From Sporosarcina trichiuri (GTDB lineage Bacteria; Bacillota; Bacilli; Bacillales_A; Planococcaceae): a stretch of DNA of 64,000 bases. How positions within the stretch are numbered: position 1 is the stretch's first letter; each line of letters begins with the position of its first letter. Made by a program: the position numbers and the translations under genes. The notes beneath the pieces were generated by a model, which saw nothing but the letters and a program-made list of their open reading frames with translations, had not been told where the DNA came from and ran no database searches. Shown piece after piece: positions 55,445 to 64,000 of the stretch. The stretch lies in NCBI RefSeq assembly GCF_030406775.1, contig NZ_CP129119.1, positions 1,832,001 to 1,896,000 of the forward strand, given 5' to 3'.

Positions 55445-56521
55445 TTGAAGAAATTCGGTAGTTTCCTGCTGTCGTTCGCTCTCGTACTCGGTATCATTTC
55501 CCCATCCGCCAGCGCAGCCACCAACTTCAGCGACGTGAACAAATCCACATCGTTCTACAGCGAAATCCAGTTCCTCGTCGACGCTGAAATCATCAGCGGC
55601 TATTATGACGGTACCTTCAAGCCGCAGAAGAACGTCACGCGCGGCGAGGCGGCGATCATGATCGGCCGTATGATGGAACTGGACGGCACGAAACGTGCGA
55701 CGAAATTCAAGGACGTACCCGCCTCCCACTCCGGCAGCGGCTATATCGCAAGCGCTGTCAGCGAAAAGGTGATCTCCGGCTATCCGGACGGCACATTCCG
55801 TCCGAACCAGCAGATCTCCCGCGGCGACATGGCGATCATCCTCGCGAACGCTTTCGACCTGAACTTCCGCCCGCACTATACGTTCAGTGACGTGACATCG
55901 CGCATGAAAGCGTACGGTCCGGTCCTCGCACTCGCAGCCGAATCAATCACGACAGGTTATGCGAACGGTACGTTCAAACCGCATGATGCCGTCACACGCG
56001 GCCAGTTCTCCGCATTCCTCGCACGCGGCCTGAGCCCGCTGTACAAACAGAAAGCGGCACTCGCCGGCGGGTATGCGCAGAACATGACGAAGCAGTACAC
56101 GTATGCGGAAGTGGATGGCGATGTTGTCCATACGTACAAATATATCGACGGCACGATCAACGGCATGCCGCTTGGCTTCATGTGGGAAGCGAAACGCACG
56201 AAGGACGGCAAAGTCGTTTATTACATGCAGTTCGAGAACAGGGACAGCCTCGCATCCGGCTTGCCGTACTCGGACATCTCCATCGACCTGAAATACCCGG
56301 CGACCCTCCACAAATCATGGAAGTCCTATGGTAATTCCAATGACTATGAAACGATCACCAAAGTGAATACGACGGTGACAACTCCTTACAAGACCTTCAC
56401 GAACGCGATCGAAGTCAAAGGGTCCAGCGGCTACAAGAGCTATTACGTGCCGAACGTCGGACAGGTGAAGACGATCGATCCGTCCGGCAAAACCGTCAGC
56501 CAGCTGAAGTCCATCAAGTAA
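55445..56521 (+). CDS. Secreted SLH-domain protein
   Basis: A 358-aa cell-wall-bound protein. Signal peptide KKFGSFLLSFALVLGIISPSASA, then three SLH repeats (FSDVNKSTSFYSEIQFLVDA; FKDVPASHSGSGYIASAV; FSDVTSRMKAYGPVLALA), each with the GYxDGTFxP-xxxVTRGE-like turn that binds pyruvylated wall polymer. The C-terminal 165 aa (YAQNMTKQYTYAEVDGDVVHTY on) resemble no enzyme known to me. TTG 55445 lies 9 nt after AAAGGAG. A strong terminator follows. Confidence 0.92.
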   Translation: MKKFGSFLLSFALVLGIISPSASAATNFSDVNKSTSFYSEIQFLVDAEIISGYYDGTFKPQKNVTRGEAAIMIGRMMELDGTKRATKFKDVPASHSGSGYIASAVSEKVISGYPDGTFRPNQQISRGDMAIILANAFDLNFRPHYTFSDVTSRMKAYGPVLALAAESITTGYANGTFKPHDAVTRGQFSAFLARGLSPLYKQKAALAGGYAQNMTKQYTYAEVDGDVVHTYKYIDGTINGMPLGFMWEAKRTKDGKVVYYMQFENRDSLASGLPYSDISIDLKYPATLHKSWKSYGNSNDYETITKVNTTVTTPYKTFTNAIEVKGSSGYKSYYVPNVGQVKTIDPSGKTVSQLKSIK

Positions 56522-56535
56522 TTCCAGCGATGCGA

Positions 56536-56572
56536 AAAGCCTGCAGCCTCCCTCATGGGCTGCAGGCTTTTT
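56536..56572 (+). terminator. Intrinsic terminator after the SLH gene
   Basis: AAAGCCTGCAGCC pairs with GGCTGCAGGCTTT, followed by TT. Confidence 0.92.
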
Positions 56573-56601
56573 ATATGCACGCAGAACTGGCGCATGCCGC
56601 G

Positions 56602-56727
56602 TATCGGACAATTCGACGGACATATCGGACACTTGGCGCAGCGTATCGGACACTTGGACCTGAGTATCGGACATTTCGGCGAAAGTATCGGACACTTCGC
56701 CGAATTCATCGGCATCCGGGCACAATT
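56602..56727 (+). repeat. TATCGGACA array 21 (6 x 21 bp)
   Basis: Five perfect cores and a terminal unit that begins CATCGGCATCC-GGGCACAATT. It lies between convergent genes. Confidence 0.95.
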
Positions 56728-56754
56728 CACCTCGGACCGAAGCAGCCACCAACG

Positions 56755-57480
56755 CTAGTCCGCCAGCACAAATTTCACAGCACCTATGCCGACATCCACC
56801 TTCAGCTCGATCACCGTCTCCGCCCCTTCGTACGCCTCGTTGACATAGACACCCTTTCCTTTGTCGATGAACCCTTCGGCATCCACTGTCCCAAGACCCT
56901 TATCGACAGTCACCCGGACCCCGGTCCCTTTTGGCAGGAGGACCTTCAGATCGCCCACGCCCCCGTCGATCTTTGCGTCAAATCCATCCTGCCAGTCCCC
57001 CGCCAGATTCACGGTCATGTCGCCCACGCCGGCATCGACGGACAGCCGGCTCAGCCGGATCCCCGCCAAGTCCAGGTTTGCCTCAGCGACTGCTGCATCC
57101 ACACGGAGATCGACCGGAATCTCGTCCGTCAATCGGAGCGTCCAGTCATTGCGCTTTTTGCCCATCGTCCCGAACGCATTCATCTTCTGATGGATGGTGA
57201 GATGCCCCGTCCCCTTCTTCTCCCGATACCGGACAGACGGCCGCCATTTCTTCACGTTGGTGTCGAGAACACCTTCCGCCCAGCCTTCAGCTCCCCCTTC
57301 GATCTGCAGATTCCCGGCCCCGAACGTCACATCGACGTTCAGCGAAGACGCCGCATCCTTGCCGATATCGACTTCCTGCGCGCCTTTGTCTGACAGGAAA
57401 AATCCGAACGCCCGATTCGCCTGCAGGCCGAGTCCCGCAACAACCGCCAGCACAATCAGCCCGATCCAATACTTCCTCAC
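56755..57480 (-). CDS. Membrane-anchored LiaF / toast-rack-type protein
   Basis: A 241-aa protein with one N-terminal membrane helix (YWIGLIVLAVVAGLGL) and an extracellular beta-rich domain of repeated strands (VDVTFGAGNLQIEGGAEG; LSVDAGVGDMTVNLAGD; AKIDGGVGDLKVLLPKG; VDVGIGAVKFVL). The recurring G-x-G-D/N turns match LiaF and related toast-rack folds, used in envelope-stress signalling. No liaR/liaS-type genes are adjacent, so a specific role is not shown. GTG 57480 is chosen because AAGGGG lies just upstream; the ATG at 57498 lies before that site. Confidence 0.82.
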   Translation of the reverse strand: MRKYWIGLIVLAVVAGLGLQANRAFGFFLSDKGAQEVDIGKDAASSLNVDVTFGAGNLQIEGGAEGWAEGVLDTNVKKWRPSVRYREKKGTGHLTIHQKMNAFGTMGKKRNDWTLRLTDEIPVDLRVDAAVAEANLDLAGIRLSRLSVDAGVGDMTVNLAGDWQDGFDAKIDGGVGDLKVLLPKGTGVRVTVDKGLGTVDAEGFIDKGKGVYVNEAYEGAETVIELKVDVGIGAVKFVLAD

Positions 57481-57598
57481 ACAACCACCCCTTTTCATCC
57501 AGTATAAGCAAGTGTTCTGACAATTACCTCAACCCACTGGATGAAAAGCGGCTCGGACGAAAGGATGAGATCGGCTGCTGCGTCACCTTCGCTTGCGA

Positions 57599-57724
57599 TA
57601 ACGGACATATTCCGTGAAGTATCGGACACTCGGCACGATGTATCGGACAGTTCAGCGGACGTATCGGACACTTCGCGGGAGTTATCGGACACTTCGCCGA
57701 ATTTATCGGCATCCGCGCACAATT
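57599..57724 (+). repeat. TATCGGACA array 22 (6 x 21 bp)
   Basis: First core TAACGGACA, four perfect, terminal TATCGGCATCC-GCGCACAATT; then the tail TGGTGCTCGC and GCTCGTTTCCTGT. Array A of composite copy 5. Confidence 0.95.
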
Positions 57725-57854
57725 CAACCCCCTGATTGGTGCTCGCCTGCGGCTCGTTTCCTGTCGCAGCATCTCTGTGCGCGGCACCTCGCCACTTCCA
57801 ATAAACCCCCTGGCCGCGCAGAAAACCAGACAAGCCAGCCCTCCCCACTGGGCA

Positions 57855-57980
57855 TATCGGACATATCCGGCGAAGTATCGGACAGTTCGCCGCACTTATC
57901 GGACACTTGGCAAGGAGTATCGGACAGTTCAGCCGGCCTATCGGACATATCGCCGAATTTATCGGCAGCCGAACACAATT
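57855..57980 (+). repeat. TATCGGACA array 23 (6 x 21 bp)
   Basis: Five perfect cores and terminal TATCGGCAGCC-GAACACAATT, then tail TGGTGCTCGC and GCTCGTTTTCTGT. Array B of composite copy 5. Confidence 0.95.
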
Positions 57981-58032
57981 CAACCCCCTGATTGGTGCTC
58001 GCTGCCGCTCGTTTTCTGTCAAAACACCAAGC

Positions 58033-58755
58033 TCACCAATCGATCATTTCCGGATAATCTCCCTTGTATTGGAGTTCTTCCACATCGACGCCGTAATGCC
58101 GGGCAGCGTTCAGGAACTGCGTATGCAGCTCAGAGTACCGGGCATTCTTCTCATTCACCCGTTTCACCATGACACTGATCGAATTGAACCGCTCGTCCGC
58201 ATCCATATGCAGGAAGTTCAGGTTCAATTCATCGATGTACTGTGTGAGATAGCGGGAATACGAGTTGCCGCGCCCCGCCCGTAAATAACGCTTGCATCTG
58301 CTGAACTTGCTCTCCGGCAGCGTTTCCGACAGGCATGTCTGGACGGCAGCCTGGAATTTCCGGACAGTCGCCGTGACCGGATCCCACAACGGCGGCTTCT
58401 TCTGGTGTTCCCGGATACCGATGAAATCATTGAGGGCAAAGCTGATGAACAACAGCTCCGGCCACAGGATCCCGCATTGCAGGTAGACATTCGATTCACT
58501 GCACGCGATCGATTGCCGCAGCCGCTTTTCCCGATCCATACCATTCGGGACAAAGCGGGTTCCCCGATTCCCCATCATTGCGTGGCGCAGATCGTAGCAG
58601 AGGCCGAGCACCCGTGTCCGCACGGCATCATAATGGACATACTCCCCTTCCTCCCCGACAATCTCATGCAGGGCCTCGTACAAATCATCGAAATCATTCA
58701 AATCACCCGTCACATAGACCCCTGCGTGATTCGGCGTATCTTCGAGATGGATCAT
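58033..58755 (-). CDS. Hypothetical protein, 240 aa
   Basis: A soluble, mixed alpha/beta protein: MIHLEDTPNHAGVYVTGDL, LYEALHEIVGEEGEYVHYD, LGLCYDLRHAMMGNRG, ILWPELLFISFALNDFI and a C-terminal MVKRVNEKNARYSELHTQFL. I have seen similar Firmicute proteins annotated only as domains of unknown function. No catalytic motif or signal. A GGGGGAG site precedes the ATG. Single gene; the interval 58756-59032 to the divergent OsmC gene holds promoters and no array. Confidence 0.78.
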   Translation of the reverse strand: MIHLEDTPNHAGVYVTGDLNDFDDLYEALHEIVGEEGEYVHYDAVRTRVLGLCYDLRHAMMGNRGTRFVPNGMDREKRLRQSIACSESNVYLQCGILWPELLFISFALNDFIGIREHQKKPPLWDPVTATVRKFQAAVQTCLSETLPESKFSRCKRYLRAGRGNSYSRYLTQYIDELNLNFLHMDADERFNSISVMVKRVNEKNARYSELHTQFLNAARHYGVDVEELQYKGDYPEMIDW

Positions 58756-59032
58756 GCCTGTCTCCCCCTTTTCACTTCCATTCTTTTATTACACTATACG
58801 AAATCGTCTTGATTCCGACAATCCCTCCGACCATCTACCACCGGACCTGTGCAAGCCGTCTGATGCATCCTGCTGCTCGTTGTGATAAGTTAGCAGCAGA
58901 TGCCCGCACGCGGTAAGACTTGAATGCGGCGCTTGGCATTCCGGAACCATCGATTGAATGCATACTAAATACACATAAGACCGAGCCAGACAGACCTCAT
59001 CGCTGCCGGCACTGACAAGGAGACGATTCAAT

Positions 59033-59485
59033 ATGGAAAAACGACCACTCGCAACGCTGCAAGTAAAAGGAAAAATGGAAGACGGCTTGAAGAACAGCAT
59101 TCATGTCAGGGACTTACCCCCATTCACCGTGGATGAACCCGAGCGGCTCGGCGGTACGAATGCCGGTCCGAATCCATTGGAATACTTTCTCGGCGCCTTA
59201 TCCGCCTGTACATCCATCATGGCAGCCTATGTCGCAAAGGACATGGATTTCAACTACACTGATTTTACGTACGAGTCATCCGGAACGCTGGATCCGCGCG
59301 GCTTCAAAGGTGTGGAAGGCGTGCAGACCTACTTCCAGACGGTCCAGCTGGATGTGGTCATCGAAACCGAGGAGACAGAAGCCAGATTGGAGCAGTTCAG
59401 AGAGACCGTCGAATCCAGATGTCCGCTCTACAATCTGCTGAAAGACGCAGGCGTGGAAGTGACCGGCCGCTGGTCGAAGAGGTGA
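59033..59485 (+). CDS. OsmC family peroxiredoxin-like protein
   Basis: A 150-aa OsmC/Ohr-fold protein, which reduces organic hydroperoxides with a Cys pair. First Cys is in ALSACTSIMAAYVAK near residue 59, second in VESRCPLYNLLKDAG near 130, both at family positions; GGTNAGPNPLEYFLGAL precedes the first. Ohr-like Arg and Glu are not clearly placed, so this is the general OsmC/YhfA branch. Start ATG 59033 with GGAGACG upstream. Monocistronic. Confidence 0.92.
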   Translation: MEKRPLATLQVKGKMEDGLKNSIHVRDLPPFTVDEPERLGGTNAGPNPLEYFLGALSACTSIMAAYVAKDMDFNYTDFTYESSGTLDPRGFKGVEGVQTYFQTVQLDVVIETEETEARLEQFRETVESRCPLYNLLKDAGVEVTGRWSKR

Positions 59486-59606
59486 TTGGTTCCCCCCAAC
59501 CGTTCAGGTTTTGAGAAGACGCCTTCCGATAGCCCTCCAACAAGATGGGTAATTAGAATGGCGTCTTTTCCTATCCTTCGATTTTACAGTGCTCCCTCGA
59601 CACCGC

Positions 59607-59640
59607 GAAAAAGACCGCCATCCCCTCGGGACAGCGGTCT
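59607..59640 (-). terminator. Intrinsic terminator of the second SDR gene
   Basis: GACCGC and an inner TCCC pair with GCGGTC and GGGA, followed on the minus strand by TTTTTCG. Confidence 0.85.
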
Positions 59641-59665
59641 CCTTTTGCGCACTATCTTCACATGA

Positions 59666-60391
59666 TCAGAACGGATTCGTCGCGATCAGCGTAGCCGTCT
59701 TCGTATAGACACGCGGGTGCAATTTCAGCTGGCTGACAACCATCTCTGCGATATCCTCCGGCTGGATGGTTTTGGACGTGTCGTTTTCTTTGATCAAGTC
59801 CAGATCGAAGGCCAGATCGGTCGCCACCGTGCTCGGCGCGAGGGCGGAAACCCGGATATTATTCCTGCGTACTTCCTGCGCAAGTGACTCCGTGAAGCCG
59901 ATCACCGCGAATTTCGACGCACTGTACGCACTCGACGTCGCAGCGCCGTTCAATCCGTTCGTCGACGCGATCGTCACGATATCGCCGCCGTTCTTCTCGA
60001 TGAGCTGCGGCAGGACGGCGCGCGTCACATGATACGTCCCCATCACATTCACGTCCAAAATCCGTTTCCATTCCGCCGGTTCCATCTCAAGCACGGTGCC
60101 GAACGAAGCGATCCCCGCGTTGTTGATGAGTATATCAGCTGTGCCGAGTGCGTCCGTCAATGAAGCAACTGCTCTCTCCGCCTCATCCTGTGATGAAACG
60201 TCCGCCATCGCATACGCAGCGTTCACACCGAGCGCTTCAATCTCCGCCGCAACATCCTTCAGCGCGGACTCCGTGCGCGCCAGCAGTCCGACATGGACGC
60301 CTTCCTTCGCGAGTGCAATCGCCGTCGCCCGGCCTATGCCCCGCGCCCCTCCTGTGATGAACGCCACTTTCCCTTGCAATGATTGTGCCAT
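59666..60391 (-). CDS. SDR family oxidoreductase (3-oxoacyl-ACP reductase-like)
   Basis: A 241-aa classical SDR: cofactor loop [20 protein letters not shown] near residue 13, LLARTE after the second strand (an Arg, suggesting NADPH), NNAGIAS near 88, catalytic Ser in IASTNGLNG and Tyr/Lys in [12 protein letters not shown]. It resembles YdfG/FabG-like ketoreductases; it is not in a fatty-acid operon. ATG 60391 with AAGGGG. The upstream reading frame is not used. Monocistronic. Confidence 0.92.
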   Translation of the reverse strand: MAQSLQGKVAFITGGARGIGRATAIALAKEGVHVGLLARTESALKDVAAEIEALGVNAAYAMADVSSQDEAERAVASLTDALGTADILINNAGIASFGTVLEMEPAEWKRILDVNVMGTYHVTRAVLPQLIEKNGGDIVTIASTNGLNGAATSSAYSASKFAVIGFTESLAQEVRRNNIRVSALAPSTVATDLAFDLDLIKENDTSKTIQPEDIAEMVVSQLKLHPRVYTKTATLIATNPF

Positions 60392-60539
60392 CAGATATAC
60401 CCCTTTTCGATTTTGATTCTGGTCATTTCCAGTATACAGCGCCTCGTGGGCCACTTCACGGAATCGGTTTGACAGATTTTTCACTTGCAAGGAACCAGAT
60501 GTGCAGCTTGGCACTTGTCTCTTCGGCTGCCTCGGTCTG

Positions 60540-60584
60540 TATCGGACATTTGGCGAAAGGTATCGGACTTTTCAGCCGACATAT
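60540..60584 (+). repeat. TATCGGACA array 24, truncated (2 units plus TAT)
   Basis: One perfect unit, one with TATCGGACT, and then three bases (TAT) of a third; the terminal unit is missing. Beyond it the sequence is unrelated and leads into a 5'-truncated gene. The only incomplete array in the window. Confidence 0.85.
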
Positions 60585-60648
60585 TCTTTCTGCGTGCCTG
60601 TGCACCACACAACTCAGACACTATTCTGATTAGTGTCTGAATTGCACC

Positions 60649-61197
60649 GTGCACAGGTACTGGGGAATAAAGAATGCGCTGCTCAGCATGGCCGTCTATA
60701 TCCTGCTGGCTGTGCTGTCCGTCTACTTCATGGCACGGTCCCTGTCGGAGTACTCGTTCGGAATCGTCGAGATCGGCTTCATGGACGTCGCACTGCCGCT
60801 GACGCTTTTCGCCGCTGTCGCGATCGGCATCCATGCGACCGCAATCTTTGTGACATTCAAGCTGTTCTCTGAACCCATTTCCCTCAAGGCGGTCATCCAC
60901 GGTATCGGCGAATTCTATGAAGTGCCGGTCGCACTGACCGCAGTGAGCCTGGTCCTGCTGCTCTTCAAATCGTACACTGTCGGGTTCGGGATCCTGGCTA
61001 TCGGAGCGGGCCTTGCATTCGCGACAATTCCGATGTTCGTCATGATTTCCCAGCTGGTCAGACAGTCGAAGACCATCGACAAATTCTACGCGTTCCTGTT
61101 CTATGCCGTCTTCCTCTTCGTCGCAGGCGCCCTCATCAGCGTGCTGGCGATGGACTCCCAGCTCGGCGAACTCATGAACACACTCAACATGCTGTAA
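60649..61197 (+). pseudogene. Membrane protein related to the zinc-ribbon protein, N-terminally truncated
   Basis: 182 codons of a polytopic membrane protein: NALLSMAVYILLAVLSVYF, then MDVALPLTLFAAVAIG, VALTAVSLVLLLF, FGILAIGAGLAFATIPMF and FYAVFLFVAGALISV. It parallels the membrane half of the 7919-8653 protein (order and spacing of helices), but the CPxC zinc ribbon and linker are missing. The frame starts at a GTG without a ribosome site, with a TAG just upstream; truncated array 24 lies 65 bp before. Probably the 3' part of a once longer gene. It still has a good terminator. Confidence 0.6.
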
Positions 61198-61233
61198 CCG
61201 GCGCGTCCCTGACAGGCCCGCCAGCAGCCGTAT

Positions 61234-61269
61234 CCCTTGCCGTTTCTTGTACGGCAGGGGATATTTTTT
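61234..61269 (+). terminator. Intrinsic terminator after the truncated membrane protein gene
   Basis: CCCTTGCCGT pairs with ACGGCAGGGG, followed by ATATTTTTT. Confidence 0.88.
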
Positions 61270-61335
61270 AGTCGGCTGAAGTCAAACTATAATGACCCCA
61301 GAGACTTCTCTCCTTCACACTTCAACCTGCAAAGC

Positions 61336-61376
61336 GAACAGCCCGCAAGCCGGATACCCGGCTCTCGGGCTGTTCA
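61336..61376 (-). terminator. Hairpin terminator of the tatC gene
   Basis: GAACAGCCCG pairs with CGGGCTGTTC, with an inner AGCCGG / CCGGCT. The T-tract is poor. Confidence 0.7.
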
Positions 61377-61429
61377 CCTTCCTGTGGACAGTTTCATGTT
61401 GGATATCGCTCGATCCCCTGCATAAGCAG

Positions 61430-62335
61430 TCAAGACAGATCGGCATTCACCTGCCGTCGTTCCGACCGGACAACGAGATGGATGCTCACTTCGTAAAGAC
61501 CGATCATCGGCACGAGGATGATCAGCTGGCTGAAGAAATCCGGCGGCGTGATGAGTGCCGACAGGACTGCCAGCACAACATACGACCACTTTCTGACCTT
61601 CTTCAATGTACCGGACGTCAGGATACCGATCGCCGACAGGAACAGTGCCACGACCGGCAGCTCGAACAGAAGACCGATCGGCATGGTGGTCAGCAGCAGA
61701 AACCGTGCATATTCCTTTGCGGACACCATGACGTCGAAATTCATCTCCCCGAGCTTGACCAGGAAGTTATAACTGAGCGGATTGACGACGAAGTACCCGA
61801 ACGCAAGACCGCCTGCAAACAGCACCAGGATGGCAGGGGAATAGAGTCCGAGAAATCCTCTCTCTTTCTCATTCAACCCCGTTTTGACGAACTGCCAGAG
61901 AAAATGGCACAGGAAAGGAACGGAGAACCCGAAAGCCAGGGCCGCTGAGATTGTCGTATAGAAGGAGACGACCTCCATCGGACTCAGCACGATCAGATCA
62001 TAGCCGCGGGTGATATACGGGAACCAAAGATTGATCGTACTGAGCGCTGCCGCGAAGAACAGCAGGAACACGGCGATACTTTTGATAAGCTGTTTCCGCA
62101 GTTCGGTCAAGTGGGCCGCCAGATCGTCCCCTTCCCCGTCTCCGCCCGGCTCTCCGGGCTCCGGCGAAGCTGCGGCGGCGTCTTGAGTCTCTGCAGTTCC
62201 CTTTTCTGACGGCTGGGACGGCGGAGTATCTTCCAGGGTCTTCTGTTTGGCCTGGACGGCCGCATCCGCCTCTTCTTTGTTCTTCTTATCAAGCGGACTG
62301 AGTATTTTCCGGTTATGGTCTTGGTAGGGATCCAT
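61430..62335 (-). CDS. tatC: Sec-independent protein translocase TatC
   Basis: Core receptor of the twin-arginine translocase, 301 aa. Six hydrophobic helices; signature HLTELRKQLIKSIAV at the first helix (the conserved HLxELR motif), a Glu in LNEKERGFLGLYSPAI and FELPVVALFLSAIGIL in the middle. The N-terminus has an extra acidic, Pro-rich extension of about 70 residues (KKNKEEADAAVQAKQ...), longer than in most TatC. Its ATG overlaps the tatA stop. Downstream gene of an operon with a GMC dehydrogenase, so it probably exports that enzyme's Tat-signal partner. Confidence 0.93.
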   Translation of the reverse strand: MDPYQDHNRKILSPLDKKNKEEADAAVQAKQKTLEDTPPSQPSEKGTAETQDAAAASPEPGEPGGDGEGDDLAAHLTELRKQLIKSIAVFLLFFAAALSTINLWFPYITRGYDLIVLSPMEVVSFYTTISAALAFGFSVPFLCHFLWQFVKTGLNEKERGFLGLYSPAILVLFAGGLAFGYFVVNPLSYNFLVKLGEMNFDVMVSAKEYARFLLLTTMPIGLLFELPVVALFLSAIGILTSGTLKKVRKWSYVVLAVLSALITPPDFFSQLIILVPMIGLYEVSIHLVVRSERRQVNADLS

Positions 62336-62538
62336 CAGTCCACCCGCTTTTCAGCCTCAGATGCTTTCTTTGTGTCAGTCTCCTCATCATCCATGACGTC
62401 CTTGGCTGATTTCTTGAATTCGGATAGTGTTTTTCCGACTGCTCCGCCGATTTCCGGCAGCTTGCGCGGACCGAACAGCATCAGGATGATGACGAGGATG
62501 ATCAGAAGTCCCGGGACACCGATCGCTGCAAAATTCAT
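62335..62538 (-). CDS. tatA: Sec-independent protein translocase TatA
   Basis: Pore-forming Tat subunit, 67 aa. One membrane helix ([24 protein letters not shown]) with the [10 protein letters not shown] hinge, then an amphipathic helix [16 protein letters not shown] and an acidic tail. ATG 62538 is preceded by AAGGAGG, 19 nt after the GMC stop. TatAC pairs of this kind (as TatAdCd or TatAyCy in Bacillus) are often next to their main cargo. Confidence 0.95.
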   Translation of the reverse strand: MNFAAIGVPGLLIILVIILMLFGPRKLPEIGGAVGKTLSEFKKSAKDVMDDEETDTKKASEAEKRVD

Positions 62539-62557
62539 CGAATTCCTCCTTAATTCT

Positions 62558-64000
62558 TCAGACGAGCGAGCCGCCTTTCTTGTGGTACTGCAAAATCCCG
62601 TCGGCACAGCGGTAGGCCAGTGCACCGACTGTTCCGGTCGGATTCCGGCCGCTGTTATGGCTGAAGTTGCCGGCCCCGACCACGAAGAGGTTATCCATAT
62701 CCCAGTGCTGCAGGTAGTTGTTGACGACACTCGTTTCCGGGTCCGCCCCCATGATGGTCCCGCCGGTATTGTGCGTCGACTGGTACGGCACGATATCGTA
62801 GTCCTCGATCGGTGCAGCAGCTTCAGTCTTTTTCGCACCCATCTTTTCGGAAACCTCCACCGCTTTCTGTGTCAGATACTTATGGAGATTCCGATCTTGA
62901 TCCGTGAAATTATACGTCAGGCTCAGCAGCGGCACTCCGTACTTATCCTTATAAGTGGAATCGAGTGACAGGTAGTTCTCTTTGTGCGGCATGGACGCAG
63001 CTTGTCCGCCGACGGACAGCGTTCTCGTATAGTTCTGGATGGACGCCTTCTTGAACTCCGCCCCCCACGTCGGGACATCGGACGGAACCGGATTCGTTTC
63101 GATCGGCCGCTTCCCGGTCTGCGTCAGCATGAGCATGGAGCCGTGGATGAAATCGAGATCGCTGTGATCGAAGTTGTCCGCATTCAGATCGTCGAACAGC
63201 ATGCCGAGCGCGCCTGCGCCCATGAACGTATTCATCTGTTCATCGTAATAGCCGGTTGCACCAGGTCCGAGCTGATAGCAATAGTTGCGGCCGAGTGAGC
63301 CTTTGCCCGTATCCGGATCGTACTGCTCCCCGATCTCCGACACCATGAGCAGTTTGGCGTTATTCATGACATAGCTCGTCAGCACGACAATATCGGCAGG
63401 CTGTACGAACTCTTCGCTTGTTTGCGTGTCTACGTACTTGACGCCGGTCACTTTGTCCCCCTGTTTGAGGATTTCCACGACATTCGCATCGAATACGACG
63501 TCATAGTTGCCGGTCTTCTTCGCTGTCGGCAGCACGGTCACTTCCGGTGAGGATTTTGCGCCGTACTCACAGCCGAACCGCTCGCAGAAACCGCAATACT
63601 GGCAGGCATTGATGGTCGAGCCATCCGGATTCTCGTACTGTTCGGACAGGTTTGCCGAAGGGATCATGTACGGATGATAGCCGAGATCCGTGGACGTCTT
63701 CTCGAATTTCTTCAGGAGCGGGGACTTCTTCATCGGAGGGGTCGGATAATCGGAAGAACGTTTCCCTGCGAATGGGTTCTTATCTTCCCCGGACACCCCT
63801 ACCGTCTTTTCGAACTTATCATAGTACGGTTCCAGCTCATCATAGGTGATTCCCCAGTCCCTCAGCAGATAGTCGGAAGACAGCTTATCCTTGCCATACC
63901 TTTTGTCTGTCATCGTCTTGATTTCAAAATCGTACGGAAAGAAGCGGAACACCATGCCGTTCCAGTGCGTCCCTGCACCGCCGAGCCCTTCCCCGAGCAG
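62558..64000 (-). CDS. GMC oxidoreductase (gluconate 2-dehydrogenase-type flavoprotein), N-terminus beyond the window
   Basis: Second flavoprotein dehydrogenase of the same family as 4101-5852; 480 residues are inside the window and the FAD-binding N-terminus is cut off. The visible part starts [20 protein letters not shown] and holds [19 protein letters not shown] (the same Cys cluster), [15 protein letters not shown] and [19 protein letters not shown] near the end. Spaced 19 nt from tatA, so enzyme and Tat pore are one operon. The Tat-signal subunit is expected just outside the window. The two GMC copies differ in many positions, so they are not a recent duplication. Confidence 0.92.
   Translation of the reverse strand: MLGEGLGGAGTHWNGMVFRFFPYDFEIKTMTDKRYGKDKLSSDYLLRDWGITYDELEPYYDKFEKTVGVSGEDKNPFAGKRSSDYPTPPMKKSPLLKKFEKTSTDLGYHPYMIPSANLSEQYENPDGSTINACQYCGFCERFGCEYGAKSSPEVTVLPTAKKTGNYDVVFDANVVEILKQGDKVTGVKYVDTQTSEEFVQPADIVVLTSYVMNNAKLLMVSEIGEQYDPDTGKGSLGRNYCYQLGPGATGYYDEQMNTFMGAGALGMLFDDLNADNFDHSDLDFIHGSMLMLTQTGKRPIETNPVPSDVPTWGAEFKKASIQNYTRTLSVGGQAASMPHKENYLSLDSTYKDKYGVPLLSLTYNFTDQDRNLHKYLTQKAVEVSEKMGAKKTEAAAPIEDYDIVPYQSTHNTGGTIMGADPETSVVNNYLQHWDMDNLFVVGAGNFSHNSGRNPTGTVGALAYRCADGILQYHKKGGSLV

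Larger units (their letters stand above)
57599..57980 (+). repeat. Composite double-array element, copy 5 (382 bp)
   Basis: Array 22, a 130-bp linker with CGCGCAGAAAACCAGA-CAAGCC, then array 23, which is also followed by the full tail (57981-58020). Confidence 0.85.

Overview
This 64-kb window has the look of a low-GC-lineage but GC-rich (roughly 55%) Gram-positive bacterium of the Bacillales, most likely Planococcaceae (Bhargavaea, Planococcus or Sporosarcina type; inference). Reasons: strong AGGAGG ribosome sites, many TTG and GTG starts, a ComK homologue, SLH-domain and YkyA-type envelope proteins, NERD and SMUG2-like proteins, and intrinsic terminators after most genes. I see no tRNA, rRNA or CRISPR-Cas genes, transposase or phage genes.

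Layout. 1-1.65 kb: Opp/Dpp-type peptide ABC ATPases. 2-7.5 kb: oxidoreductases, namely a quinone-oxidoreductase-like gene with an early TGA, a Tat-exported GMC dehydrogenase pair and an FAD-Rieske protein. 7.6-12.4 kb: an oxalate decarboxylase remnant, a zinc-ribbon membrane protein, GNAT, a frameshifted catalase and a VOC protein. 12.4-15.5 kb: an unusual three-gene operon (PlsY-like acyltransferase, acyltransferase-aminotransferase fusion, coiled-coil protein). 15.9-21.8 kb: comK, a DUF2188-type protein, a GAF-PAS-GGDEF-EAL protein, a ThDP enzyme and a carboxymuconolactone-decarboxylase-like protein. 22-28.1 kb: a hydantoinase/oxoprolinase operon with an NCS1 permease, a cupin and an XRE-cupin regulator. 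28.5-43.5 kb: envelope, signalling, peptidase and hydrolase genes. 43.8-46.3 kb: a deletion-scarred rpiR / PTS EIICB / nanE locus. 46.8-48 kb: a triple-RidA protein. 48.5-51.9 kb: a beta-helix plus double AAA+ protein. 52.5-61.2 kb: DNA glycosylase, two SDRs, SLH protein, OsmC, toast-rack-like protein and remnants. 61.4-64 kb: tatC, tatA and a second GMC dehydrogenase, cut by the window end.

The most striking content is not a gene. Twenty-four intergenic arrays are built from an exactly 21-bp unit (9-nt core TATCGGACA plus a variable 12-nt spacer) and close with a near-invariant terminal unit. Seventeen of the 23 complete arrays are exactly 126 bp. All three arrays left of 9.1 kb point one way and all 21 arrays right of 21.8 kb point the other. 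Five pairs form composite elements of about 330-385 bp with a related linker. Two sequence-unrelated arrays with the same design (a 20-bp GMTCATAAA family at 9.84 kb and a 21-bp CCGMTCCATTC family at 15.66 kb) lie in the gap where the orientation switches. Many arrays lie between facing terminators, outside predicted transcripts, which favours a DNA-level role. I know of no description of this system.

A second theme is decay: several loci carry single-base lesions or truncations (catalase, quinone oxidoreductase, oxalate decarboxylase, amidohydrolase, rpiR/EIIC, a membrane protein), two of them right beside arrays.
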